Of a stretch of DNA of 64,000 nucleotides, positions 18,474-28,639 are shown one piece after another. The notes under the pieces were generated by a model. It saw only the letters and a program-made list of their open reading frames with translations, searched no databases and had not been told where the DNA came from. Location: the NCBI RefSeq assembly GCF_000559085.1, contig NZ_JALN02000001.1:1674001-1738000 (forward strand), read 5' to 3'. The stretch's first letter is position 1. Each line of letters opens with the position of its first letter. The translations under genes were made by a program, and so were the position numbers. The stretch is from Mycolicibacterium aromaticivorans JS19b1 = JCM 16368. GTDB lineage: Bacteria > Actinomycetota > Actinomycetes > Mycobacteriales > Mycobacteriaceae.

Positions 18474-20462
18474 TCAGCGCCGGCGCCGGCGCGACCGCAG
18501 GTAGTCGCCCACGACCGCGGCGCCCAGACCGTCCAGGTCGGGAACCACTACCCGGCCCTCGACCCGGCGAGCGACCTGATCGATGAATCGGGCCAGGCCG
18601 GGGTCGTTGCCGAGTCGGAAGATCGTCACCTGCGCTCCCAGGCGCGCGACCTCGTCGAACCCGCGCACAGTGTGCGCGATGGTCAGCGGATGCGGCGGGT
18701 AGTCAAAAAACACCGACGAACCCTGGCCGTCGAAATCCTCCAGGTGCGCCGTGGGCTCACCGTCGGTGACCACCAAGACCACCGGTTGGGCGTTGGGGTG
18801 GCGGCGCAGATGCCGGACCGCCAGCGCCAGTGCGTGGTGCAGGTTGGTGCCCTGCTCGTAGACACCCTCGAGCCCGGTCAGCTCGGCCGCGGTCACGGTG
18901 CGGGCGTAGCGGCCGAAGGCGATGATCTGCAGCGCATCCGAGCGGAACCTCGTGCTCACCAGATGGTTGAGCGCCAGCGCGGTCTGCTTCATCGGCAGCC
19001 ACCGGTTCTCCATCACCATCGAGAACGATGTGTCGACCAGCAGCGCCACCGCCGACTGCGTGCGAGTCTCGGTTTCCGACACCTCGACGTCGTCGACACT
19101 GATCCGCAACGGGCCTTCGGCAGGCCCGCCGGCCCGCCGCAGCACCGCGTTGGTCAGGGTGCGGGTGACGTTCCAGGGCTCGGTGTCGCCGAACGCCCAC
19201 GGCCGGGTGGCGCCGGTGAGTTCGCCAGCCGCGCCGGCACGACGAGTGTCACGCTCACCGTGGCGGCCCGAAAGCTGTTGGGCGACATCGCGAAGCGCGG
19301 TCTGCCCGAGCTGGCGCATGGCCTTGGGCGACAGCCGCCACTGGCCGTCGGAACCGCGGTCCAGAAAGCCCTGGTTCATCAGCGCACGTTCCAGTTCGGC
19401 CAGCGTCCGCGCATCGATGGCGGCCTGATCACCGAGCTGACGGGCCAATGCGTCGAGATCGACGTCGTCCATGGTTGCGCCGGCGTAGCTCTGCGACAGC
19501 TGCTCGGCGAGCTGCTCGAGTTCGGCGATGTCGGCCATTGCCTGGGCGCCCTCCCCCATACCGAGCGGGTTGTCGCCGGAGAATTCCGATGAACCGGTCC
19601 AGTCCTCGCCCGGTCGGGCAGCCTGCAGGTGCGAGTCGAGCCGATTCAGCGCGTTCATCAGTTGCGGCGAACCGAACGCCTGCTGCGCCAACGCATCCAG
19701 CTCGGCGCGCTGGTCCGGGGTGAGGCTGTTGCGGAAGCGCTGCGCGGCCGCGGCCCGCTGGGCCAGCGAATCGAGTAGTTCCTCGACGTTCTTCGGATTC
19801 TCCGGAAAGTACTGGCCGTGCTTGCGCATGAAGTCGTCGAAATCTTGCGCGCTGTCCTCGCCTCGAGAATGCTTGTCCAGCAGGTCGTTCAGGTCGTCGA
19901 GCATCTCGTTGACCGCTTGCCGGTCCTCGTCGGTGGCGTTCTCCAGCGCCTGCTTCATGCCGGCGAACCGCTGATCGAGCATCTCCCGACCGAGTAGATC
20001 TTTGATCTGCTCGTACTTTTGGCGCGCCTCGGGACTGCGCCAGTTGTAGTCCGACAGCTCTTGCACGGCCTTGCCCGGCGACGGTGAGAGCGATTCGATT
20101 TGCAGCTCCTGGAATCGGGCGTCGTCGTCCAGCGCGCGCGCCAGTTCCTTGCGCTCGGAGAGCACCGCGTCGTCGAGCAGCTTCTTGATCTCTTGCAGGG
20201 TGCCGTCAAGGTTGTTGCGGTTCAACAGCTCTCGGCGACGACGATTCACCTCCGCGGCGAGTCTGTCGGCGCCCTTGGTGTTCTTGGTTCCGCGGCGCAA
20301 CAGCTCGGACAAAGCGCGCCGCGGCGATGTGCCCTCCATGACGTCCTGCCCGATCTGCTCGAGCGCGTCGCGAAGATCCACCGGCGGGGCAAGCGGATCA
20401 GGGCCCCCGGTATAGGCCGAATACCGGGAGTCGTGTGAGTGTCCCCGATCCGCTCTAGCCAT
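18474..20462 (-). CDS. VWA-domain protein partner of a MoxR-type ATPase
   Basis: A 662-residue cytosolic protein similar to M. tuberculosis Rv0959. The first two thirds are helical and highly charged (e.g. ELSDYNWRSPEARQKYEQIK). The C-terminal third is a von Willebrand A domain with a MIDAS motif in VALLVDTSFSM (DxSxS) and the later VVLVVTDGEPT. Such proteins pair with a MoxR/Mg-chelatase-like AAA+ ATPase as a metal-dependent chaperone pair; the ATPase gene is directly upstream and overlaps by 8 bases. The client is unknown. The ATG at 20462 is conserved in position with the overlap. Confidence 0.85.
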   Translation of the reverse strand: MARADRGHSHDSRYSAYTGGPDPLAPPVDLRDALEQIGQDVMEGTSPRRALSELLRRGTKNTKGADRLAAEVNRRRRELLNRNNLDGTLQEIKKLLDDAVLSERKELARALDDDARFQELQIESLSPSPGKAVQELSDYNWRSPEARQKYEQIKDLLGREMLDQRFAGMKQALENATDEDRQAVNEMLDDLNDLLDKHSRGEDSAQDFDDFMRKHGQYFPENPKNVEELLDSLAQRAAAAQRFRNSLTPDQRAELDALAQQAFGSPQLMNALNRLDSHLQAARPGEDWTGSSEFSGDNPLGMGEGAQAMADIAELEQLAEQLSQSYAGATMDDVDLDALARQLGDQAAIDARTLAELERALMNQGFLDRGSDGQWRLSPKAMRQLGQTALRDVAQQLSGRHGERDTRRAGAAGELTGATRPWAFGDTEPWNVTRTLTNAVLRRAGGPAEGPLRISVDDVEVSETETRTQSAVALLVDTSFSMVMENRWLPMKQTALALNHLVSTRFRSDALQIIAFGRYARTVTAAELTGLEGVYEQGTNLHHALALAVRHLRRHPNAQPVVLVVTDGEPTAHLEDFDGQGSSVFFDYPPHPLTIAHTVRGFDEVARLGAQVTIFRLGNDPGLARFIDQVARRVEGRVVVPDLDGLGAAVVGDYLRSRRRRR

Positions 20463-21837
20463 AGACGGTTTCGCCTTCTCCTGTCACCTTGTCGATCCGC
20501 TTCGCGAGATACAGTGCCTCCAGGGCCAATTCGAGCGCGGCGGCGCGTTCTCCTTCGGTTTCGGCGTCCAGCCGCTTGGCGATCTCGTCGATCACCGGCA
20601 GGTCCGGCAATGCCGCGAGCACGTCCTTGGCCGCGACCTGCTCACCCGTGGTCACCGCCGAGCCACCCTCGACGGCCGCCACCAGCGTGCCGACATCGAT
20701 GCCGCCCAGCGCCCGCTGTGCGGTGTCTGCGGTGGCGCGGCGCAGCAGATGCTCGAGCACCGCCTGCTCGCGCCCCTCCTCGCCGGATTCGAACTCCAGC
20801 TTCCCGCGCAGGACGTCGATGATCGTGCCGAGGTCGACCACGCGGGCGACCGGCTCCTCCTCGCCGAGGATCGCGCCGCGGTGGCGGGCCGATGCGGCGA
20901 CGGTCTCGGCGGCGGCGATCGCGAAGCGCGCCGACACACCGGACCGCTGGTCGACCGAATTCGACTCGCGCAGGTAGCGGGCGAATCGGGCGATGATCTG
21001 CATCAGGTAGGCCGGAACCTGCGCCGACAGGTGTGCCTCCTGGGTGATCACACCGACCTCGGCATCCAGTTCACGCGGGTAGTGCGTGCGGATCTCCGCG
21101 CCGAAGCGGTCCTTCAGCGGAGTGATGATGCGCCCGCGGTTGGTGTAGTCCTCGGGGTTGGCGCTGGCGACCACCAGCACGTCCAGCGGCAGCCGAAGCG
21201 TGTAGCCGCGCACCTGGATGTCGCGCTCCTCCATGACATTGAGCATCGAGACCTGGATGCGCTCGGCCAGATCGGGCAGCTCGTTGACCGCGACGATGCC
21301 GCGATGCGCCCGCGGGATCAGGCCGTAGGCGATGGTCTCCGGGTCGCCGAGACTGCGACCCTCGGCGACCTTGATCGGGTCGATGTCACCGACCAGGTCC
21401 GCCACGCTGGTATCCGGGGTGGCCAGCTTCTCGGTATAGCGCTCACTGCGGTGGCGCCACTCGATCGGCAGATCGTCACCTGACTCTCCCACCCGCCGGA
21501 TCGACTCCGGCGTGATCGGCGTGTAGGGATGCTCGGCGAGCTCGGACCCGGCGATCACCGGCGTCCACTCGTCGAGCAGATTCTGCAGCGAGCGCAGCAG
21601 CCGGGTCTTGCCCTGCCCGCGCTCACCGAGCAGAACGAAGTCGTGCCCGGCGATCAGGGCCCGCTCCAGCTGCGGCAAGACGGTGTCCTCGAAGCCGAAA
21701 ATGCCAGGCCAAACCTCATCTCCGTCAGCCAGCGCGGTCAGGAGGTTCTCCCGGATCTCCTGCTTGACGCTGCGCTCCCGATGCCCGGAAGCGCGCAGTT
21801 CGCCAAGAGTGCGGGGAAGGTTGTCAGGTGAAGTCAC
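20455..21837 (-). CDS. MoxR/Mg-chelatase-like AAA+ ATPase
   Basis: A 460-residue ATPase similar to M. tuberculosis Rv0958. Walker A is GERGQGKT at residues 71-78; a Walker B-like segment is GIVAVNELPDL, and sensor 1 is VVASANPEDYTNRGR. The C-terminal part is helical, with a lid-type domain rich in Glu/Ala. It is the motor of the pair with the VWA protein, which is encoded by the next gene with an 8-base overlap. Annotations as a magnesium chelatase subunit are by fold only; no bacteriochlorophyll pathway is present. Confidence 0.87.
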   Translation of the reverse strand: MTSPDNLPRTLGELRASGHRERSVKQEIRENLLTALADGDEVWPGIFGFEDTVLPQLERALIAGHDFVLLGERGQGKTRLLRSLQNLLDEWTPVIAGSELAEHPYTPITPESIRRVGESGDDLPIEWRHRSERYTEKLATPDTSVADLVGDIDPIKVAEGRSLGDPETIAYGLIPRAHRGIVAVNELPDLAERIQVSMLNVMEERDIQVRGYTLRLPLDVLVVASANPEDYTNRGRIITPLKDRFGAEIRTHYPRELDAEVGVITQEAHLSAQVPAYLMQIIARFARYLRESNSVDQRSGVSARFAIAAAETVAASARHRGAILGEEEPVARVVDLGTIIDVLRGKLEFESGEEGREQAVLEHLLRRATADTAQRALGGIDVGTLVAAVEGGSAVTTGEQVAAKDVLAALPDLPVIDEIAKRLDAETEGERAAALELALEALYLAKRIDKVTGEGETVYG

Positions 21838-21920
21838 CTCTCCACGCTACGACTGCCACGCCACCGGGGCATTACGCGGTCAGCGCAAAGTCATATTTGG
21901 CCCCGCCGGAATACCCGCGG

Positions 21921-23501
21921 TCAGTGCGCGAAGTGCCGGGCCCCGGTGAGGTAGAGCGCGATCCCGGCCTTCGCCGCGGCTTCGGTGACCAGTTCGTCGC
22001 GCATCGATCCGCCGGGGTGCACGACGGCCTTGACGCCGGCCGCCGTCAGCGTCTCCAGCCCGTCCGGGAACGGGAAGAACGCATCGCTGGCCGCCACCGC
22101 ACCGCGGACCCGCTCGCCACCACGCTCCACCGCCAGCCGCGCCGCGTCGACACGGTTGACCTGGCCCATGCCCACCCCGACCGTCGCGCCGTCGGCGGCC
22201 ACCACGATCGCGTTGGACTTGACCGCGCGGCAGGTGCGCCAGGCGAACCGCAGATCGGTCAGCGTCGCCGCGTCCGCCGGGGTTCCGGTCGCCAGAGTCC
22301 AGTTCGCCGGGTCGTCGCCGGGCGCGTCCAGCGCATCGCGCTCCTGGATCAGCAGACCTCCGCTGATCTGGCGCAACTCCGCTCCGCCGACCGGCGGCTG
22401 GGCGGCCACGAGCACGCGAATGTTCTTCTTACGGGCCAAGATCTCCACCGCGCCGGGCTGGTATGCCGGCGCGATGATGACCTCGGTGAAGATCTCCGAG
22501 ACGAACTCGGCCATCTCCACCGTCACCTCGGTGTTGGCCGCGATCACCCCGCCGAACGCGCTCAGCGGATCGCATTCGTGGGCCTTGCGGTGCGCATCGG
22601 CCACCGACACCGACGAGATCGCGATGCCGCACGGGTTGGCGTGCTTGATGATGGCGACGCAGATCTCCTCATGGTCGAACGCGGCCCGCCACGCCGCATC
22701 GGCATCGGTGAAGTTGTTGTAGGACATCTCTTTTCCGTGCAGCTGCTCGGCCTGGGCCAGACCCGGCCAGCCGGACTCGTCGCTGTAGAGCGCGGCCTGC
22801 TGATGCGGGTTCTCGCCGTAGCGCAGCTGCGAAGTGCGCCGCCAGGTGCGGCCGAACCACGGCGGCAGGAGTGTCGCCGCATCTTCTTCTGCCGATGCCA
22901 GCACCGAGCCCATCCAGCTTGCCACCGCGACGTCGTACTCGGCGGTGTGCCGAAAAGCCAGCGCCGCCAGCTTCTGTCGCTCGGCGAGGGTGAAACCGCC
23001 GGACCGGACCGCGGCCAGAACGCCGTCGTATCCGAGTGGGTCGACGACGACAGCCACGCTGGCATGGTTCTTGGCCGAGGCGCGCACCATCGAGGGACCG
23101 CCGATGTCGATCTGTTCGACGCACTCCTCCACTTCGGCGCCCGAATCGACCGTCTCGGTGAACGGATAGAGGTTGACCACGACGAGGTCGAACGGCTCGA
23201 TTTTCAGCTCGCCGAGAGCCGCGAGGTGTTCCGGCTTGCGCGTGTCGGCAAGCAGGCCCGCGTGGATGTGCGGGTGCAGTGTCTTGACCCGGCCGTCGAG
23301 CACCTCGGGAAAGCCGGTGACGAACTCCACCGGGGTGACCGGAATGCCTTTGTCAGCAATGGTTTTGGCGGTTGAGCCGGTGGAGACGATGGCCACGCCC
23401 GCCTCATGCAGACCCTGCGCGAGCGGGATCAGCCCGCTCTTGTCGTACACGCTGATAAGTGCGCGCCGAATCTGCCTCTTGCCTACAGTCCCCGCGGTCA
23501 T
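21921..23501 (-). CDS. purH: Bifunctional AICAR formyltransferase/IMP cyclohydrolase
   Basis: A 526-residue enzyme for the last two steps of IMP synthesis. An MGS-like cyclohydrolase domain (about 1-195; [23 protein letters not shown]) is followed by the AICAR transformylase domain (about 200-526), with [14 protein letters not shown], the catalytic KHANPCG and [20 protein letters not shown] near the end. Usual length. It overlaps purN by 4 bases, so the two purine genes are coupled. Confidence 0.97.
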   Translation of the reverse strand: MTAGTVGKRQIRRALISVYDKSGLIPLAQGLHEAGVAIVSTGSTAKTIADKGIPVTPVEFVTGFPEVLDGRVKTLHPHIHAGLLADTRKPEHLAALGELKIEPFDLVVVNLYPFTETVDSGAEVEECVEQIDIGGPSMVRASAKNHASVAVVVDPLGYDGVLAAVRSGGFTLAERQKLAALAFRHTAEYDVAVASWMGSVLASAEEDAATLLPPWFGRTWRRTSQLRYGENPHQQAALYSDESGWPGLAQAEQLHGKEMSYNNFTDADAAWRAAFDHEEICVAIIKHANPCGIAISSVSVADAHRKAHECDPLSAFGGVIAANTEVTVEMAEFVSEIFTEVIIAPAYQPGAVEILARKKNIRVLVAAQPPVGGAELRQISGGLLIQERDALDAPGDDPANWTLATGTPADAATLTDLRFAWRTCRAVKSNAIVVAADGATVGVGMGQVNRVDAARLAVERGGERVRGAVAASDAFFPFPDGLETLTAAGVKAVVHPGGSMRDELVTEAAAKAGIALYLTGARHFAH

Positions 23502-24127
23502 CCTATGGTCGCCTTTCTGCCACTCCAGGTCACGCCGCGCTGAGCCAGCGCGGCCAGCACATCCACCAACAGCCGCCGTTCGGTGACCTTGATGCGTTCG
23601 TGCAACGTGTCTTCGTCGTCATCGTCGAGAATCTCGATGGGTTCCTGAGCCAGGATCGGGCCGGTGTCCACCCCGGCGTCCACCAGATGCACCGTGCAGC
23701 CGGTGACCTTGACCCCGTAGGCCAGCGCGTCGGGCACCGCGTGAGCGCCCGGAAACGCCGGGAGCAGCGCCGGATGAGTGTTGACGACTCGGCCCAGGAA
23801 TCGCGAAAGAAATTCCGGCCCAAGTATTTTCATGAACCCGGCCGACACGATCAGGTCGGGCCGGTGCGCTTCGGTGGCATCGGCCATCGCGGTGTCCCAG
23901 TCGGCGCGGCTCGGGTGGTCCTTCAGACGCACGCAAAACGTGGGGATCGACGCGGCCTGAGCTATCTCGACGGCGCGGCAGTCCCGGTCCACCCCGACCG
24001 CGGCGACCCGCGCGGGATAGTCGCCGACGGCCGCGTTCAGCAGCGACTGGAGCAGCGATCCGGTTCCCGAGGCCAGGACGACGAGCCGCGCCGGCGCACT
24101 CGGCGGGATGTGGATCGGATGCTGCAC
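23498..24127 (-). CDS. purN: Phosphoribosylglycinamide formyltransferase
   Basis: A 209-residue GAR transformylase using 10-formyl-tetrahydrofolate. Motifs: [16 protein letters not shown] (phosphate loop), [13 protein letters not shown], the catalytic [12 protein letters not shown] and [15 protein letters not shown], with the essential Asn, His and Asp in place. The GTG at 24127 ([20 protein letters not shown]) is chosen because TAGGCT (24140-24135) lies 7 bases upstream, a leaderless promoter; the frame open to 24232 has no such support. First gene of purN-purH. Confidence 0.93.
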   Translation of the reverse strand: MQHPIHIPPSAPARLVVLASGTGSLLQSLLNAAVGDYPARVAAVGVDRDCRAVEIAQAASIPTFCVRLKDHPSRADWDTAMADATEAHRPDLIVSAGFMKILGPEFLSRFLGRVVNTHPALLPAFPGAHAVPDALAYGVKVTGCTVHLVDAGVDTGPILAQEPIEILDDDDEDTLHERIKVTERRLLVDVLAALAQRGVTWSGRKATIG

Positions 24128-24134
24128 GGCGATG

Positions 24135-24140
24135 AGCCTA
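24135..24140 (-). promoter_or_regulatory. Leaderless -10 box for purN
   Basis: On the minus strand TAGGCT fits TANNNT and lies 7 bases before the GTG at 24127. It decides the purN start. Confidence 0.55.
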
Positions 24141-24360
24141 GCGGGAACGCCGCTGTGCGCACGCGGCACCGACCGGGCCTCGCGAGCCCATGGCATCACT
24201 TGCAGGAAGCTGCTAGTTTGCTGTGAGCCCACGGGTCACAGCGTCTGTGGGTGAGCAACGCCGGGCAGCTAAAACGGCTGCGGTGTATCGGATAGCACGA
24301 CTCGGTGTTCGCGATGACCGATTTTCGGACTCAGGGCAACGCCGCCCGGGAAGTTGCGAC

Positions 24361-24918
24361 GTGATCAACATGCGAGCCGCAGTAGCGGCGCCCCTGCTCG
24401 CCATTGCGATGGCCACTGCCACCTCTGCGGTGAGCAACGCGGCTCCCGATATCGTCGGCAGGACGTTCGATGAGGCGAGCTCGATACTGCGATCGGCCGG
24501 GTACACCGCGGTCGTCGTTGCCACGTTCGGTGGACGAACGGCGCGTGCCGATTGCGTTGTGACCCAACAGGGGAACCGCCAGTCATCCAACGGGCAAGAG
24601 GCCTTGCTGGCGCTGAACTGCAACGCTCCCCTCGCGGGCCCCGGTGTACCGGGAAACTCCGCCGCCAGTCCCGCCGGCCGAGCGGCGGCAGCCGCGGTGG
24701 TCCGGGTATCCAAGGCCAACGTAGAAAAATCGCTGGTGAGCGGACTCGCAACCGGCCCCGGCCCGTCGTGGGCGCAGTGCTCCGGCGATCTTGTCGGAAT
24801 CGTGGACAGCAGCATCGACTGCACGGTGCTGGCCGATAGCGACAAGCAGACGTACACCTTGACGGTCACCGACATCGAGGACGGCCGGATCAGCTACAAC
24901 ATCGGCCCGAAGGAATAG
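24361..24918 (+). CDS. Secreted PASTA-like/DUF4333 protein
   Basis: A 185-residue exported protein. The signal peptide is about residues 1-28 (MRAAVAAPLLAIAMATATSA, then SNAAP). A PASTA-like unit follows (PDIVGRTFDEASSILRSAGY). After a Gly/Ala/Pro linker comes a DUF4333 domain (about 110-185, VSKANVEKSLVSGL, CSGDLVGIVDSSIDCTVL). Both parts carry a cysteine pair likely to form a disulfide outside the membrane. The GTG at 24361 follows GGGAAG by seven bases; the ATG at 24370 is an alternative. DUF4333 proteins are common actinobacterial cell-envelope proteins of unknown function. Confidence 0.8.
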   Translation: MINMRAAVAAPLLAIAMATATSAVSNAAPDIVGRTFDEASSILRSAGYTAVVVATFGGRTARADCVVTQQGNRQSSNGQEALLALNCNAPLAGPGVPGNSAASPAGRAAAAAVVRVSKANVEKSLVSGLATGPGPSWAQCSGDLVGIVDSSIDCTVLADSDKQTYTLTVTDIEDGRISYNIGPKE

Positions 24919-24946
24919 CAGCTCGTCGCCCGCGGGTCCACGGCGC

Positions 24947-26347
24947 TTAGCGCTCGTTGGGACCGGTCTCGATGTCATCGTCGACGACCATCAGGTCCTC
25001 GACGTCTTCGAGATCAGGTGCCGGCCGTACCGGCTTCGGCGGCGGGACGGGTTCGCGCTCGGGTTCCGGTTCGACCTCGGGAGCCGGGTCCGGCTCGGCT
25101 GCCATGTCCGGGATGGGCGTGGTGAGCGCCTCGTCGTCCGCGAGGTCGTCGTCGAAGGGCGGTTCCTCGACCGGTGCCGCCGGAGCCGGCCGCTTCACCC
25201 GTTTCGGACGGCGGCGGACGCCGCCGGTCAGCACCACGGTCAGCGCACCGATGGCAAAGAACCAGAAGAACACCGCCGGGCCCAAGGTGCTCTGGTCCAC
25301 CCCGACGTCGCCGAAATTGCCGAGCTGCCCACCGCCGGCGTAACCCAGGACGGCCATCGTGACGGCCGCGAGCAGCGACGCGACTGCCACCTTCGCCAGA
25401 GCCGTCGGCCAGGGCAGCGGTCTGCGCGCGCACTGCTGCCCGACCGCGACCCCGGACGCAGCACCGATGATCAGCAGCGCGACCCAGACCGGCCCGAGCG
25501 GTGGCGTCGGCACCGCGGCCAGGATCGGCACCGCGGGGATGTCACCGCCGAAGACGGTGAACGAGCTGAATGTGGCGAATCCGATGTGGGCACTCGATCC
25601 GACCGCCATCGCCGAAGTCCCGACGATCACGTTGGGCACATACAGCGCGGACAGCAACGTGAGACTGAGCTGCCCGAACAATGAATCGGTCACCGCGTAC
25701 AGCTCGTGCATGGTGCCCCAATGCACGACCAGCGACACCGTGGTGACCGCACCGGACAGTCCCAGCAGCGCCAGCAGGCCGGCCATCGCGGCCCGCACCG
25801 TGTCGCCGAGCCACAGGGGTAATCGCAGAGCCGTCAGCGCCCGCCACCCCACCTGCGAGCCGACCCCGATCAGCGCTCCGATGCCGTGCACGGCCAGCAC
25901 GCCGGAGAATGCGCGCAGCGCGCTCGGGGTCTGTAGCTCGGTGATCACCGAGGAGGCGTCGTGGATAACCGCCAGTGCGATCGCCGCGAACAGCAGCGGG
26001 CCGCCGATGGCCGACGCCACGATCCACCGGGTCACGAACCACGAGGCGCGCGGTGAGGTCGCGTGCGCGCAGGTGCGTGCGGTGCCCGCGACCATCAACA
26101 GCACCGGCACCAGCGGCAACACGGCGAGCTGGTGGCCGGCGATCGAGATCGGCACCTGGTGCACGGCCAGCCACATGCTGGCGATCGCACCCAGGGTGCC
26201 CGTCATATCGCTGTTGGCGATGACGAGTTGCAGCAGGGCCACCGCGGCGATCACCACGAGGGCGACCACCGACGGGCCGAACGCAACCCGGACCAGGTCT
26301 CGCGCCTGGCGCGCGCCGACTGGCCGCTTGTCCTCCATCCGTGTCAC
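24947..26347 (-). CDS. perM: Integral membrane protein PerM (DUF6350)
   Basis: A 466-residue polytopic protein with about ten membrane helices (residues 25-400) and an acidic, Pro/Glu-rich cytosolic tail ([20 protein letters not shown]). It matches M. tuberculosis Rv0955, named PerM, needed for division at low magnesium and for persistence and reported to stabilise the divisome protein FtsB. The tail is unusually repetitive in E-P pairs. Start GTG 26347 or ATG 26338 (MEDKRPVG); no ribosome site distinguishes them. The DUF5336 gene 40 bases upstream in the same direction is its known neighbour. Confidence 0.88.
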   Translation of the reverse strand: MTRMEDKRPVGARQARDLVRVAFGPSVVALVVIAAVALLQLVIANSDMTGTLGAIASMWLAVHQVPISIAGHQLAVLPLVPVLLMVAGTARTCAHATSPRASWFVTRWIVASAIGGPLLFAAIALAVIHDASSVITELQTPSALRAFSGVLAVHGIGALIGVGSQVGWRALTALRLPLWLGDTVRAAMAGLLALLGLSGAVTTVSLVVHWGTMHELYAVTDSLFGQLSLTLLSALYVPNVIVGTSAMAVGSSAHIGFATFSSFTVFGGDIPAVPILAAVPTPPLGPVWVALLIIGAASGVAVGQQCARRPLPWPTALAKVAVASLLAAVTMAVLGYAGGGQLGNFGDVGVDQSTLGPAVFFWFFAIGALTVVLTGGVRRRPKRVKRPAPAAPVEEPPFDDDLADDEALTTPIPDMAAEPDPAPEVEPEPEREPVPPPKPVRPAPDLEDVEDLMVVDDDIETGPNER

Positions 26348-26387
26348 TCGACGCGCCGGTCAGGCGTGCTGCGCGAAGAGCGCCCGG

Positions 26388-27197
26388 TTAGGACGGGCTC
26401 TGACCCGACGGCGACGATGACGGCGCCTGGGGCTGCTGCTGTTCCGGCTGTCCGGCGGGCTGTTGCTGGCCCGAGCCGCTCGACGGCGGCGGGCTGAAGC
26501 TCGGGAAACCGGTCGGCGGCGTCGGCGGGCCGCTCTGCGCGCCGCCGAAGTTCGACGGACCGGACGTGTAGCCGCCGCCGTACTGGGACGGGTAATTCGG
26601 CCGCGGCGGGAGTCCCTGCGGTGGGCCCTGCGGACCGGGCTGGCCGTAGTAGCCGCCGGGAGGCGGGCCGTACTGACCGAACTGTTCGTATCGGGGCCGG
26701 GGCGCCGGCGCAGTGATGATGCCGGCCTCCAGCAGCAGCGCCGCCACCGCGGCGATGGCCTGCAGCAGGGTGAACGCGAGCAGCAGCCACAGCCCCCAAC
26801 CGACGGAGAAGCCGGTCGGCTTGCTGATGACCTGAGCGATCGCCGTCAGCACCGCGATCACCGATGCGGTGGCGATGACGCCGCCGTAATCGCGGGCCTT
26901 CGGCAGCAGCGCGGCCGCCGCGAGCAGCGCGGCAATCAGCGTCGCGACCACCGGGTAGCCGCCGCCACCGCCGGTCAGCTCGGCGCCCCCGAAGGGCCCG
27001 AGGTCGGCGTGGACGGTGAGGATCGGCCCGAAGCTGGCGAGGTACGCCGCCAGGCCCAGCACGATGGCGGCGACGTTCAGGTACTGCGGCAGCTTGCTCG
27101 GTCCGGCCTCGGCCGGCGCGAACGACGACGTGGGCGCACCGTAGGGACCGGTCGGCTGCGACGGTTGGTAGCCCGGATTCGTGGGCGGGTAAGTCAT
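26388..27197 (-). CDS. DUF5336 membrane protein (Rv0954-like)
   Basis: A 269-residue protein. The N-terminal 45 residues are Pro/Tyr/Gly rich (MTYPPTNPGYQPSQPTGPYG). Four membrane helices follow between about 45 and 170 (LNVAAIVLGLAAYLASFGPI onwards), then a long Pro/Gly/Gln-rich cytosolic or surface tail ending in Ser/Pro. It resembles M. tuberculosis Rv0954, reported to locate to the septum and act with PerM. The ATG at 27197 follows GGAGAGGCC; the frame beyond to 27488 is not supported. It forms a two-gene unit with perM. Confidence 0.88.
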   Translation of the reverse strand: MTYPPTNPGYQPSQPTGPYGAPTSSFAPAEAGPSKLPQYLNVAAIVLGLAAYLASFGPILTVHADLGPFGGAELTGGGGGYPVVATLIAALLAAAALLPKARDYGGVIATASVIAVLTAIAQVISKPTGFSVGWGLWLLLAFTLLQAIAAVAALLLEAGIITAPAPRPRYEQFGQYGPPPGGYYGQPGPQGPPQGLPPRPNYPSQYGGGYTSGPSNFGGAQSGPPTPPTGFPSFSPPPSSGSGQQQPAGQPEQQQPQAPSSSPSGQSPS

Positions 27198-27366
27198 GGC
27201 CTCTCCTTCAGCCTTGTCACGCCGCGCATCCCCCGCGGCGCTGCGTCGGTTGTGGCTCGCGAACGGACCCGCAGGTCGGCGTTCGCACCCCACGCTATCG
27301 CACAGCGCCGTGGCCGCCGCGACCATCGGCGTGTCACACAGGCAGTTGGTAACCGGCCGCCGGGAC

Positions 27367-28497
27367 TCAGGCAGAGGCCTGAAGGGGCGCGGCGATCGAA
27401 TCGCTCTCGGCCGCTTCGATTTCGCGCACCAGCGGCAGCACCCGCGCGCCGAAGTACTCGATCTCCTCCTGGAAGTGCAGGAAGCCACCGAGGATGAGGT
27501 CCACGCCGCGCTTGCGGTAGGCGGAAATTCGCTCGGCGATCTGCTCGGGGGTTCCGATCAACCCGGTGCGGAAGCCGTCGTTGTATTGGACGAGGTCTTC
27601 ATAGGTCGAGTCGGCCCACATCCCGCGCTTGTCTGCGGTCGAGGCGCCGGCTTGCTGCACGGCTCCGTGAAACCCTTCGACCGCCGGTTTGTTGGCCTTG
27701 GCGATGATCTCTCTGAGGACCTCTTTTGCTTCTTTCTCTGTGTCCCTGGCGATGATGAAGCCGTTGAGTCCGAAGTTGACTTCCCGGTTGGCGTCGCGGG
27801 CGTGGTCGCGAACGTCGACGAGCTGCTCGGTGACGCCGTCGAAATCCTTGCCGTTGGAGAAGTACCAGTCGGCGTAGTGGCCGCCGTTGCGCCGCGCGGC
27901 GGAGGAGTTGCCGCCCTGGAAGATCTCCGGGTTGGGCCGTTGCGGTGTGTTGAGCGGCTTGGGCTTCAGGGTGAAGTCGTGGATGCGGTAGAAGTCACCG
28001 CGGAATTCCACGCCGTCTTCGGTCCAGATCTTGCGCAGCACCTGCAGGAATTCGGCGGTCCTGCGGTAGCGCTCGTCGTGCTCGAGCCAAGGTTCGCCCA
28101 GGTGGGTGAATTCGTCTTTGAACCAGCCGGACACCACGTTGACGGCGAACCGCCCACCGGACAGGTGGTCGGCGGTTGCGCCGAGCTTGGCCAGCACCCC
28201 GGGTTGCCACAGGCCGGGGTGGACGGCGGCGATGAGCTTGAGCCGCTCGGTGGCCAGCAGCAGCGCCAGCGAGAAGCTGGTCGATTCGTGCTGGAATTCA
28301 GCGCCGTAGCTGGCCTCGTAGCGGACCTGCGACAGCGCGTACTCGAAGCCGTTGTTCTCGGCGGTCTGTGCGAGCTTGACGTTGTAGTCGTAGTTCCAGT
28401 CGGTGCGTTGCTCGATGGTGCTGGTGACCAGGCCGCCACTCACATTGGGCACCCAGTAGGCGAATGTCACGTGCTCGGCGATGCGTTCTGTCGTCAT
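27367..28497 (-). CDS. sfnG: SfnG-like FMNH2-dependent sulfone monooxygenase
   Basis: A 376-residue luciferase-like flavin monooxygenase. It matches the dimethylsulfone monooxygenase SfnG family in the blocks FAYWVPNVSGGLVTS, YEYALSQ-type stretch GFEYALSQVRYEASYGAEF, DHLSGGRFAVNVVSGWFKDE and NPEIFQGGNSSAAR. SfnG oxidises dimethylsulfone to methanesulfinate with FMNH2 from a separate reductase, feeding sulfur assimilation; no reductase gene is adjacent. The start is uncertain: ATG 28497 (conserved), ATG 28506 or GTG 28533, none with a good ribosome site. It is divergent from the F420 enzyme gene across a 143-base gap with a short repeat. Confidence 0.85.
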   Translation of the reverse strand: MTTERIAEHVTFAYWVPNVSGGLVTSTIEQRTDWNYDYNVKLAQTAENNGFEYALSQVRYEASYGAEFQHESTSFSLALLLATERLKLIAAVHPGLWQPGVLAKLGATADHLSGGRFAVNVVSGWFKDEFTHLGEPWLEHDERYRRTAEFLQVLRKIWTEDGVEFRGDFYRIHDFTLKPKPLNTPQRPNPEIFQGGNSSAARRNGGHYADWYFSNGKDFDGVTEQLVDVRDHARDANREVNFGLNGFIIARDTEKEAKEVLREIIAKANKPAVEGFHGAVQQAGASTADKRGMWADSTYEDLVQYNDGFRTGLIGTPEQIAERISAYRKRGVDLILGGFLHFQEEIEYFGARVLPLVREIEAAESDSIAAPLQASA

Positions 28498-28540
28498 GCT
28501 TTGCATGGTCGCGACGAGGTCCGGCGCGGTCACCCCTTTT

Positions 28541-28580
28541 ACTCGCCGAGAGTGCAGAGGTAACTCGCCGAGACTGCAGA
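28541..28580. repeat. Two direct copies of an 18-base repeat
   Basis: ACTCGCCGAGAGTGCAGA (28541-28558) and ACTCGCCGAGACTGCAGA (28563-28580) differ at one base and recur with a 22-base period. They lie between divergent genes and contain the core CTCGCCGAGA. The core looks like a dispersed intergenic repeat of mycobacteria rather than an operator, but this cannot be decided from one locus. Confidence 0.6.
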
Positions 28581-28639
28581 TGTCGCCCACTGAGACGCCA
28601 CCTTGCCCGGGGGTTGGGCAACTCGTTCTAATGCAGCCC

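Noticed and set aside
21838..21920. Gap between the MoxR ATPase start and the purH end
   Set aside because: 83 bases with no hairpin or ORF worth listing.
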